Assembly: GCA_002409285.1 (NCBI GenBank)
Contig: DHUT01000060.1
Location: forward strand, 1 to 49,147
DNA length: 49,147 nucleotides
Direction: 5' to 3'
Source of the DNA: Firmicutes bacterium UBA5227
Lineage (GTDB): Bacteria > Bacillota > Clostridia > Tissierellales > Sedimentibacteraceae
Shown here piece by piece: positions 1 through 6,654 of the stretch. Position numbers and translations under genes: made by a program. Numbering within the stretch: the first letter of the stretch is position 1; each line of letters starts with the position of its first letter. The notes below the pieces were generated by a model. It had not been told where the DNA came from and made no database searches. It saw only the letters and a program-made list of their open reading frames with translations.

Positions 1-309
1 AACTTGTAAACTCACGCTAGATAAGGAATTAGCACTAACCAGTTCTATCGCAGTAACAAGTTTAGGAATGTAAGACATTGCAGCAGGTTCAAAAAATACA
101 TCCATTAATGATAGAATAAATCTTATGGCATATATAACATACAAAGATATTCCAATATTTTTATAAATAATAAATAAAATAAACAAAGCTAAACTACTAA
201 ACAAATCACTTATTATCATAATTTTTTTTCTGTCAAATTTATCAATTAAAAAGCCTCCAATAACTATATGACACCTTACAATTAGATTTAAGGATAGCAA
301 AAAATAATA
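1..309 (-). pseudogene. 5'-truncated MFS transporter fragment (runs off left edge)
   Basis: The minus strand is open from a stop at 310-312 to the left edge. It reads as the early part of a major facilitator superfamily exporter: a hydrophobic stretch, then GGFLIDKFDRKKIM, which matches the conserved loop 2-3 motif of the family (G-x-L-x-D-x-x-x-R-K), then two further membrane segments and FFEPAAMSYIPKLV, typical of MFS_3 exporters. No start codon or ribosome binding site precedes the match, and the expected first membrane helix and N-terminus are missing. The sequence to the right looks like insertion-element debris, so the gene was probably broken there. The rest of the gene lies outside the window. 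Family assignment is fairly secure; substrate unknown. Confidence 0.6.
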
Positions 310-339
310 TCAGTCCGACAAAACCTATGTTTCGTGCTA

Positions 340-440
340 TATTTGTCGAAAATAGGCGAACGAAATAAGTGGGCTTTACCCTTTGTTTATGCTAATCTAA
401 AAATAGGTCAACTGGCTCATCGAAAAATAGGTCAATATCA
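340..440. repeat. Repeated AAAATAGG-type motifs, possible insertion-element end
   Basis: AAAAATAGGTCAA occurs at 399-411 and again at 423-435, a 24-base period. Related copies (AAATAGGC) lie at about 350-357 and 531-538. Spaced short direct repeats of this sort are characteristic of the ends of IS21-family elements, where they bind transposase. No transposase gene is present nearby, so this would be a relic. The family assignment is inference from pattern only. Confidence 0.35.
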
Positions 441-536
441 GTATAATTAAAATGAGATGGAAAAGCAAACAAATACAATTAATTAATGGTAGGAAATAAG
501 TATCTCATCTAATATAAAAAGGTTAGCCAGAAATAG

Positions 537-591
537 GCCGCCCTGTGAATCTCCAGGAGGGCGTAGCCCGAGTGGAGATTACCAGGGCGGC
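537..591. repeat. GC-rich 55-base cruciform/hairpin
   Basis: GCCGCCCTG (537-545) pairs with CAGGGCGGC (583-591), ATCTCCA (549-555) with TGGAGAT (573-579), and GGGC (559-562) with GCCC (566-569) at the tip. The three stacked stems form one long imperfect hairpin whose GC content is far above the surrounding AT-rich DNA. There is no T-run, so it is not a canonical terminator. It lies among mobile-element debris and may be a mobile-element end or a small non-autonomous repeat. Confidence 0.6.
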
Positions 592-755
592 GTAATATGT
601 ACAACATGTTTATATATATTTAATAGCACACTTAAAACAATGATCTAATTTTAATAAGTTACCTATGTATGTTAATGGCTCTCATTATCAGACGATTGGC
701 TCTGGATAACGGATTAAATGGTTCTATATTAGAAGAACAGGTGGCTCCGCCACTT

Positions 756-845
756 CGGAATATTCAAGTGCACAATTTCAGCGGAATTGATGCTCATTTA
801 GAACGGTTGATATGCTCAATTTCGTGCGGCATATTCAGACCACCG
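756..845. repeat. Array of ~22-26 base CGG-headed repeats, possible IS21-type end
   Basis: Four units begin with CGG at 756, 782, 804 and 827. They share the pattern CGG-(A/T-rich)-TGCTCA-ATTT or variants (for example GATGCTCATTT and ATATGCTCAATTT), spaced 26, 22 and 23 bases. This is the appearance of multiple transposase-binding repeats at an IS21-family terminus. The stretch 669-851 is open on the plus strand for 60 codons, but the repeats explain the sequence better than a protein does. Together with 340-440 it could mark the two ends of a deleted element. The remaining gene-free DNA from 310 to 854 shows nothing else I can name. Confidence 0.35.
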
Positions 846-854
846 TTTTAATTA

Positions 855-1550
855 TTACTTTTTAACATATTTCGAGGTCATAATATAATAAATCAATATT
901 ACAATTGCTATTAATTGTCCAAAGAATAAATAGGAATAGTCAAGCAATGCATGTATTAAAACAGGAACCCACAATGTTCCTGATTTTTCCTGGAGATAAA
1001 TAAAAAATAATCCGGTTGTAATACCACCGCCAATTTCATTAATCATATTTTTTATGATAGACGAATTGTTCAGTACTGTCGGTAAAATTCCATGTGCCGC
1101 ACCCCACAATATTCCACTGATAAGTACTGCCTTAACCTTTGATTTCCCTTTTAAACTGTTGTAGATATATCCCCTGAAAATAAATTCTTCGCCAAAAGAA
1201 ACAAATATGAGATAAAAGAAAAATTTATAAACCCCGGAAATACTGTAATCATTGTGTAAAAAGAAAAAAATAATTAAAATTATTAAAAGAACTTTGATTA
1301 CTGTACCGCTACAGTAATTTAACTTGAAGGCTTTTAAGTTTTTTATGTTAAGAATCATTATAATTGTAGGCAGCAAAAGCATTACTATATAATCATCTGC
1401 TAACTTAATCAGGATATTATCCCAGGTAACATCATTCACTTTAACCAACATATTATTACTATAAAAAACAAGGGATCGGAAGTAAAACCACAAAAGATAA
1501 CCAATACCAACTATAACAGGAATTATACATGATTTGTCTTTTTTATACAT
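855..1550 (-). CDS. CPBP family intramembrane metalloprotease
   Basis: A 231-residue, very hydrophobic protein with about seven membrane segments. It carries the three CPBP/CAAX-protease (Abi) motifs: EEFIFRG at residues 121-127 (E121, E122, R126), a tryptophan- and histidine-containing helix (W149...H153) and a final H200-x-x-x-D204. These residues form the glutamate/histidine metal site in family members such as Rce1 and MmRce1. Bacterial members often process peptides or confer bacteriocin self-immunity, but no bacteriocin gene is evident here, so the substrate is unknown. The ATG at 1550 has GGAAGG nine bases upstream. It stands alone between mobile-element debris and a toxin-antitoxin unit, in a region that looks accessory. 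The family call is secure, the role is not. Confidence 0.85.
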   Translation of the reverse strand: MYKKDKSCIIPVIVGIGYLLWFYFRSLVFYSNNMLVKVNDVTWDNILIKLADDYIVMLLLPTIIMILNIKNLKAFKLNYCSGTVIKVLLIILIIFFFLHNDYSISGVYKFFFYLIFVSFGEEFIFRGYIYNSLKGKSKVKAVLISGILWGAAHGILPTVLNNSSIIKNMINEIGGGITTGLFFIYLQEKSGTLWVPVLIHALLDYSYLFFGQLIAIVILIYYIMTSKYVKK

Positions 1551-1760
1551 AATCTGCTACCTTCCTATGACATTAAAATTATTCTTACACAAGTAGTAAA
1601 GTGTGACTTTCACAGTTAAAATTTTTTTATTTGCTGAATGTACTCTGTCAAATTAACGATTGCCTTGAAGAAACCGAAGTCTATATTGCCATAAATACTA
1701 AAATAGCTGAATTTATAATTAAAAATAAACAAACTGTACAATGCATGTCAGTCTGTCTAT

Positions 1761-2237
1761 TTAACTGTCTAGGAAGTCACAATTTTTATCTTTCGTTTTA
1801 TTATAACTATAAATTAAACATACAAAAACAACAGTTATTATTATTCCCTCTATCAAATTAGCAATAGCAGGAAAAAGATAATTCATATAGCCACTTTTTT
1901 CGGTAAAAAGTGCTGCAATTATTACATAAATCAGAGTTGAACAAAAAGAATACATTATAGCCTTAAAATATTTATTTTCTTTATAGGCATATATAAAACA
2001 CATGGATAAGAAAAAAGTTTTATATACTACAGAAATTACTCTTTCCAAAATGTTAGCAGTCGAATTTAATAATATGTATTTATCATACATACCATCATTC
2101 TCAATGGTTTCATTGTCTTCTGCCAACATAGAGAATATATTTTTGCTACTTGAAATAAAAATGAAATAAGTTAAACATAGTACAAATATAAGCAATACGA
2201 AGATTATTATAAAATATTTTTTAAATGAAACAGACAT
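1761..2237 (-). CDS. Hypothetical four-helix membrane protein downstream of toxin-antitoxin genes
   Basis: I do not recognise this family. The protein of about 158 residues has one membrane segment near its N-terminus, a polar loop of about 45 residues, then about three further membrane segments and a lysine-rich tail. The frame is open upstream to an ATG at 2288 that overlaps the toxin stop, but that ATG has no ribosome binding site. The ATG at 2237 is preceded by AAAGGA with a 7-base gap, so I prefer it. The gene follows the toxin by about 47 bases on the same strand with no terminator between them, so it is probably co-transcribed with the antitoxin and toxin. Whether it acts with them is unknown. 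Confidence 0.6.
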   Translation of the reverse strand: MSVSFKKYFIIIFVLLIFVLCLTYFIFISSSKNIFSMLAEDNETIENDGMYDKYILLNSTANILERVISVVYKTFFLSMCFIYAYKENKYFKAIMYSFCSTLIYVIIAALFTEKSGYMNYLFPAIANLIEGIIITVVFVCLIYSYNKTKDKNCDFLDS

Positions 2238-2284
2238 ATCTTCTTCCTTTCTCATATCATGGATTACATCTTCATAAAAAAGTT

Positions 2285-2515
2285 TCATCTAATTAGATTA
2301 TATTTATCCGGATAAAATATTAAGTAACCTTCAGTTGTCTTTTTTAATATTACCTTCCATAATCCAGACTTTATTTCTCCACTGCCTTTTGATACTTTAG
2401 TCATCCGTATTGTTCCGTCTCCATATTTTTTCCTGAAATAATAATGATCAGTATCTTTGTATAGTTCCCATCCATCATTTTCACAAAATTTTTTTAGTTC
2501 TTTCCACTTTGGCAT
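2285..2515 (-). CDS. HicA-like toxin (putative RNA-binding mRNA interferase)
   Basis: A 76-residue basic protein. The order of elements matches HicA toxins: a WKELKKF helix, a GWELYK strand, a histidine at residue 24 in DTDHYYF (the place of the catalytic histidine in the HicA GSHH motif), a turn with GDGT, and a C-terminal EIKSGLWKVILKK resembling the HicA E-L-x-x-G-T-L-x-x-I-L-K helix. HicA proteins fold as a small double-stranded-RNA-binding domain and cleave mRNA. The start at 2515 lies inside the antitoxin gene (22-base overlap) and has GGAGA nine bases upstream, so the two genes are translationally linked. The glycine-serine of the classic GSHH motif is replaced by threonine-aspartate, so activity is not certain. 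Confidence 0.65.
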   Translation of the reverse strand: MPKWKELKKFCENDGWELYKDTDHYYFRKKYGDGTIRMTKVSKGSGEIKSGLWKVILKKTTEGYLIFYPDKYNLIR

Positions 2516-2919
2516 TCTATTAGATCTCCTATTTTATTTATATCATCTAAAACAAGAGCTTTAAATACATATGGGATATGTGTCTTTCTGTCCGGAGAAG
2601 AACTCCAGTAGCTAAATTCGTTATAAAAATCTTCTGAATATTCGAGGATTGACTTTGCAAGATTTAACTTCGCAGATTCTTCAGATTCAGCGTTTTCAAC
2701 CAGGTCAATTTCATTAAGAGACAAAGTAACAGAGCCGTCTTCTTCAATAATTTTTTCAGCGGTAAATTTATATTCCACAAGCAACTCTTCTAAAAAATTA
2801 ACATCCGATAACATCATGTAATCCCTCGTTCTCTTAAAAAACTGAGGCTTTTCACGAACCGCCTTATCTATTACAAGACTCCAATCTCTTCTTACATCTG
2901 TAGCATTCATTGTTATCAT
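2494..2919 (-). CDS. Phd/YefM-like antitoxin with HicB-like C-terminal part
   Basis: Residues 4-40 (from NATDVRRDW to MMLSD) resemble the N-terminal DNA-binding part of Phd/YefM antitoxins. The section from EEDGSVTLSLNEIDL onward, with an ESEESAKLNLAKSILEY helix, resembles the partly degraded RNase-H-like domain of HicB antitoxins. About 141 residues in total. I place the start at the ATG at 2919, which has AAGGAG nine bases upstream. An in-frame ATG at 2943 has no ribosome binding site and lies against the operator palindromes. The antitoxin gene comes first and overlaps the toxin gene, the usual order for type II systems. The domain reading is by eye; the pairing with a HicA-like toxin supports it. 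Confidence 0.6.
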   Translation of the reverse strand: MITMNATDVRRDWSLVIDKAVREKPQFFKRTRDYMMLSDVNFLEELLVEYKFTAEKIIEEDGSVTLSLNEIDLVENAESEESAKLNLAKSILEYSEDFYNEFSYWSSSPDRKTHIPYVFKALVLDDINKIGDLIECQSGKN

Positions 2920-2944
2920 TTTTCTCAACTCCTTGTACTCCATT

Positions 2945-2984
2945 CTATCATATTATGTACATAGTGTTAATTATGTACATAATA
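2945..2984 (-). promoter_or_regulatory. Tandem palindromic operator and promoter of the toxin-antitoxin operon
   Basis: ATTATGTACATAAT at 2970-2983 is a perfect 14-base palindrome. ATTATGTACATA at 2952-2963 repeats 12 of those bases, with centres 18 bases apart, about two helical turns. A TATGAT hexamer (2952-2947, minus strand) overlaps the proximal copy and could be the -10 element; no clear -35 is visible. The site lies 26 bases upstream of the antitoxin start, as expected for an autorepressing antitoxin. Confidence 0.55.
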
Positions 2985-3137
2985 TGGAATTAAAAAGTTT
3001 TTATACTAAACATTATGAACTAATTTAAACATTTCATTACAAATGGATCCTTTAAAAAGTCAATCACATTGAGAACAAACCTCATCAGACAAAGTACAAG
3101 CAATTAATAGTGTTAATGTCTCTAAAGTTTTCTTTCG

Positions 3138-3920
3138 TTAATCTTCATTACCCGCATAAACCGTTTCCTGAAACAGACCGGTGCCGATAAGATGCTCGGC
3201 ATATTCGAAATTTTCAAAATTAGGTACTATAGGTGTAACAGAAATATACCCTTGTTTTACAAAATAGATATCTGAATTTTCATCTATCTCACCTGAGCCT
3301 GCCAGACGAAGTTCATAGCTGCTTAACTTAGAGCTTATCTTTTTTTCGCTGAAGTAGAAAGGATATTGCCCGGTTCTCGACAGCTTTGCATAACTAACTC
3401 CCTTAAAGTCTTCTGTTGTGCAGGAAGGAATGTTAACATTCAGCACGTATTTGTTGTCCATTGCCGTGTAAATATAATGATTCAAAAAGTTGCCTAAATG
3501 GCAGCGGCATACATCAAAATTTTTTCCGTCCAGGGAAAGAGCAACGGAAGGTATTTTGTACTGGTATCCCTCTATGGCTCCTGCGACTGTACCGGAATAC
3601 AGTATATCACCACCGTAATTAGTTCCGTTGTTTATTCCCGAAAGTATTAAATCAGGCTTTTCATCAAGGAGGTTATTCAAGGCAATACGAATGCAGTCCG
3701 CAGGCGTGCTTCCTATACTCCATGCCCCTGCAACATCAACAGGAAAATCAACCTTTTCCACCTTTATGGGGGAGTGTATTGTTATACCATGAGATACTGC
3801 ACTTTTTTGGCTGTCGGGAGCAACAACATAAACCTCTCCCAAATCCCTTGCAATGTCAGCCAATATTTTTATTCCTTCTGCAAATATGCCATCATCGTTA
3901 GTTATTAAAATCTTAATCAT
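3138..3920 (-). CDS. surE: 5'/3'-nucleotidase SurE
   Basis: SurE is a metal-dependent phosphatase that removes phosphate from 5'- and 3'-nucleoside monophosphates and short polyphosphates. About 260 residues, normal for the family. The N-terminus MIKILITNDDG carries the two metal-binding aspartates (D9, D10). S40 sits in PDSQKSAVSHG and the asparagine in SGINNGTNYGGD completes the metal site. The start is placed at the ATG at 3920, with GAGG six bases upstream. The frame continues four codons to an ATG at 3932, but that start would bury the ribosome binding site. It is a single gene with no close partner; 3933-4083 upstream shows nothing I can name. Confidence 0.95.
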   Translation of the reverse strand: MIKILITNDDGIFAEGIKILADIARDLGEVYVVAPDSQKSAVSHGITIHSPIKVEKVDFPVDVAGAWSIGSTPADCIRIALNNLLDEKPDLILSGINNGTNYGGDILYSGTVAGAIEGYQYKIPSVALSLDGKNFDVCRCHLGNFLNHYIYTAMDNKYVLNVNIPSCTTEDFKGVSYAKLSRTGQYPFYFSEKKISSKLSSYELRLAGSGEIDENSDIYFVKQGYISVTPIVPNFENFEYAEHLIGTGLFQETVYAGNED

Positions 3921-4083
3921 CAAATACCTCATTCATTTTTTAATAAATAAATTGTATCATGAAACCACAGCTGTTGCAAATAAATATTAATCAGAACATA
4001 GGTACTCAATATGAATGCGTCAATAGATAGACCCATTAGTCACTCGTCAGGTGCAGGCAGTGAAAGAAATACGATCATATTAT

Positions 4084-5455
4084 TTACTGTTCAAAAATTT
4101 CTATGATTGCCTCCCATAATGCAATTGCATTTTTTTCCTCTATTACTTTTATAATATCTTCTTCCGTGATGAGGTTTAACCCCTTACATTGAATAGAACA
4201 AATATATTTATTTTCTCCTTTTTCTATAAATGTGCTTAAATACTTGGATTCCTGCTGTTCATCATAATAAAAGTAAATGTCGTTATTTTTATAGTTAAAA
4301 ACTATTTCTGCATTATCAATGATTTTACGTTCTTCTATAGTATATTGGTCATTATAAAAATAAAGATTCTTATCAACAAATGTATTAACTTGCAAACCTT
4401 CAACAGATATCTCTGCAACATCATCCAATGTTATTTTTCTCTTATATAGCTTGTTCAACTCATGTTCATCAACATATAAATCCGCAATGTTGCATTTCAA
4501 ATCTTTACCTGTATATTTCTCATCAGATTGCTTCTCATATAGGTATAATGTATTAGGAATATGAAAAAATATAAATGAATCTTCATCACTTAATAAATCC
4601 TCAAGTTTTTCTCTGAACGGATAATTAAATTGTTCTTCCGCCTCTAATAAATTAAACCAAAAAATCTGTTCACTCAAATGATATTTCTTTCCGTTTTTCT
4701 CAACAACTTTACATGTTCCTATATCTAACCTTTCCTTCTTTATAATTTCGGAATAAGTCGTTGTTTGATCATCAGAATCTATTTTTGTAAGTTCATCCCT
4801 TTTGCACAGATTAATTATATAGTCGCCTAATGAATGGCTTACTTGTTCTATGGTTTCCAAAGACAGATTATCAACTGTATCATTTACAGTATGTATAACA
4901 TCATTTTGATTCTCAGAATAAAGACATATGCCATTTTCAAAATTAATATGATCAGATGTGGAATATTCACCTGTAGTGGTGTCAATTGAAGATTCAACCA
5001 GCATAGCTTCAATTTCTTTAACTATATTATCATTAATTAATGTTGAATAATTATAGCCTACAACTGTTTTACTATCTTTCATACCTATGCAGTCTATATT
5101 TATATCAACCACTGAATCATAATTACTTTCTATATCTTTTGCTAATTTGCTGCTTCCGCCTAATCTTAATATTTCTTCTTCTAAATTAAAAAATGCTATA
5201 ATTATATCTTTTTTCATTTCTTCTTTTTTTAAATTTTCAGATAAGTACCGGGTAATTTCCAATACAGTTGAAACACCTGACGCATTATCTAAAGCTCCGG
5301 CATACAAACTATTTTTATAGCTTCCAACATGGTCAAAGTGAGCACTTATAACTATAGCCTGGTTTTTAGGATTATTATTAGATTTTATAATTCCCACAAC
5401 GTTATTTTCGTTTTTTTGCTGTATTTGTAAATCAATATTTATTGAAACATTTTTT
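4084..5455 (-). pseudogene. 5'-truncated M28 family aminopeptidase
   Basis: The frame is open from a TGA at 5456-5458. It matches the catalytic half of M28 zinc peptidases. Counting from a GTG at 5397, the expected ligands are all present: H20 (ISAHFDHVG), D37 (ALDNASG), E73/E74 (NLEEE), D102 (NIDCIG) and H169 (DVIHT). Residues from about 190 to 437 form an acidic, unrecognised C-terminal extension. The protein match continues upstream of the GTG (SINIDLQIQQ...NNVVGII, typical of the run into this domain), there is no ribosome binding site, and a stop interrupts it. The usual N-terminal region and signal peptide are absent. The break lies less than 50 bases from the yqeY terminator, so a deletion removed the 5' end. 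The catalytic domain itself is undamaged, so decay is recent or a shortened product is still made. Confidence 0.65.
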
Positions 5456-5496
5456 CAGTTAACAATATTATCGTCTATTTATATTTTTTTGTAAAT

Positions 5497-5522
5497 AAAA
5501 AAACCCTGGATTCAGGGTTTTT
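5497..5522 (-). terminator. Intrinsic terminator after yqeY
   Basis: AAAAACCCTG (5499-5508) pairs with CAGGGTTTTT (5513-5522) around a GATT loop. Read on the minus strand the stem is followed by a T-run. It lies four bases past the yqeY stop. Confidence 0.85.
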
Positions 5523-5525
5523 GAA

Positions 5526-5969
5526 CTATTTTATATATTTGGCCACAATTTCATTTACATGCTTTCCGTCAGCTTTGCCCTTGACTTGCGGCATTATGAG
5601 AGCCATCAGCTTACCCAAATCTTTTTTGGTTTGAGCGCCTGTTTGTTCTATTGCTTTTTGAACAATGGAATCAAGCTCTTCATCTGACAGTTGAGGCGGT
5701 AAATATTCTAATAGTATTTTGATTTCTTGGTTGGTAAGATCTATAAGATCTTGTCGACTGCCTTTTTCAAAGTCAGGAATTGAATCTTTTTTCTGTTTAA
5801 TCTGCTTAGCTATTATGTCAATTATATCGGCATCGCCAAGTTCAATTCTTTCATCAACTTCCCTTTGTTTAATAGCTGCTCTTACCATAGTAACAACATT
5901 TTTTTTGACTTTGTTCTTAGATTTCATGGATTCCTTCAGGTCTTCCATGAGTTTCTCTTTTAAAGGCAT
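5526..5969 (-). CDS. yqeY: YqeY (GatB/Yqey-domain) protein
   Basis: A 147-residue protein of the YqeY family, which shares a helical tRNA-binding-like domain with the C-terminus of the GatB amidotransferase subunit. Recognisable features are the charged N-terminal helix with SMKSKNK, VRAAIKQREVDERIEL, the central LLEYLPPQLSDEEL and the C-terminal GKLMALIMPQVKGKADGKHVNEIVAKY. The function is unproven; a role linked to tRNA is suggested by the fold. The ATG at 5969 has AGAGGTG upstream. It lies 11 bases after rpsU, the usual pairing in Firmicutes, and is closed by the terminator at 5497-5522. Confidence 0.95.
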   Translation of the reverse strand: MPLKEKLMEDLKESMKSKNKVKKNVVTMVRAAIKQREVDERIELGDADIIDIIAKQIKQKKDSIPDFEKGSRQDLIDLTNQEIKILLEYLPPQLSDEELDSIVQKAIEQTGAQTKKDLGKLMALIMPQVKGKADGKHVNEIVAKYIK

Positions 5970-5980
5970 ATGTTCACCTC

Positions 5981-6166
5981 TTATCTTGCTTTTTTATTTT
6001 TCTTTCTACGAGCCGCTTCAGCCTTCTTTTTACGCTTTACGCTTGGTTTTTCGTAGTGCTCTCTTTTTCTAACTTCTGACATAACACCTGTAAGTGCACA
6101 CTGTCTTTTAAATCTTCTAAGAGCGTTATCGATGGACTCGTTTTCTCTAACTTTTACCTCTGTCAT
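5981..6166 (-). CDS. rpsU: 30S ribosomal protein S21
   Basis: 61 residues, very basic, with the family's opening TEVKVRENESIDNALRRFKRQ region and an arginine- and lysine-rich tail. S21 binds the 30S platform near the 3' end of 16S rRNA and aids initiation. The length is usual for Clostridia. The ATG at 6166 has GGAGGG nine bases upstream. It has its own promoter (6240-6268) and is co-transcribed with yqeY. Confidence 0.98.
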   Translation of the reverse strand: MTEVKVRENESIDNALRRFKRQCALTGVMSEVRKREHYEKPSVKRKKKAEAARRKKNKKAR

Positions 6167-6239
6167 TTTTTGCTACCCTCCCCTCGTCTTCTACTACTGT
6201 ATGTCCCAGACACCAGCGAGTTTGAAATAGCACTTATTT

Positions 6240-6268
6240 ATTATATACTATAGAATAAGTAAATGCAA
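6240..6268 (-). promoter_or_regulatory. Sigma-A promoter of rpsU-yqeY
   Basis: On the minus strand: TTGCAT (-35, 6268-6263), a 17-base spacer, then TATAAT (-10, 6245-6240). This leaves a leader of about 67 bases before the rpsU start. The perfect -10 and exact spacer make the call strong. Confidence 0.8.
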
Positions 6269-6274
6269 GAAAAT

Positions 6275-6616
6275 TTATGATAAAGTTTCCGACAATTTTT
6301 TCCCACCGACTAAGTGGAAATGCAGATGTTTTACAGACTGACATCCGTCCTCTCCGCAATTGCTGATAACTCTGTATCCTGATTCTTTAATGCCTTCTTG
6401 CTCAGCAATAACTCTGACCGCCTCGAATATTTCAGCGACAATACTGCTGTTCTCATGATTTATATCATTAATGGATGTTATATGTGCCCTTGGTACAATT
6501 AAAATATGCACGGGAGCCTGTGGGTTTAAATCCCTGAAAGCTACTAAATTTTCAGTTTCATATACTAAGTCTGACGGAATTTCCTTGTTTGCTATTTGGC
6601 AAAATATACAGCTCAA
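6275..6616 (-). CDS. HIT family (histidine triad) nucleotide-binding protein
   Basis: A HINT-type purine nucleoside phosphoramidase of about 113 residues. It has the CIFC pair near the N-terminus (with a later histidine a probable zinc site), the NPQAPVHILIVPRAHI strand-helix, and the C-terminal triad HLHFHLVGG, in which alternate histidines form the catalytic site. I choose a TTG start at 6616, giving MSCIFCQIANKE, because GGAGAG lies nine bases upstream of it. The GTG at 6625 three codons earlier is only two bases from that Shine-Dalgarno. It follows mtaB by about 38 bases and may share its transcript; rpsU downstream has a separate promoter. Confidence 0.93.
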   Translation of the reverse strand: MSCIFCQIANKEIPSDLVYETENLVAFRDLNPQAPVHILIVPRAHITSINDINHENSSIVAEIFEAVRVIAEQEGIKESGYRVISNCGEDGCQSVKHLHFHLVGGKKLSETLS

Positions 6617-6654
6617 TTTTTTCACCTCTCCCCTTTTATATTAATAGTAGTATA

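Noticed and set aside
669..851. 60-codon open frame on the plus strand
   Set aside because: It consists largely of ~22-26 base repeats and has no ribosome binding site or family resemblance; a repeat array explains it better.
1631..1861. 76-codon plus-strand frame
   Set aside because: No ribosome binding site, low-complexity content, and its end overlaps the opposite-strand membrane protein gene.
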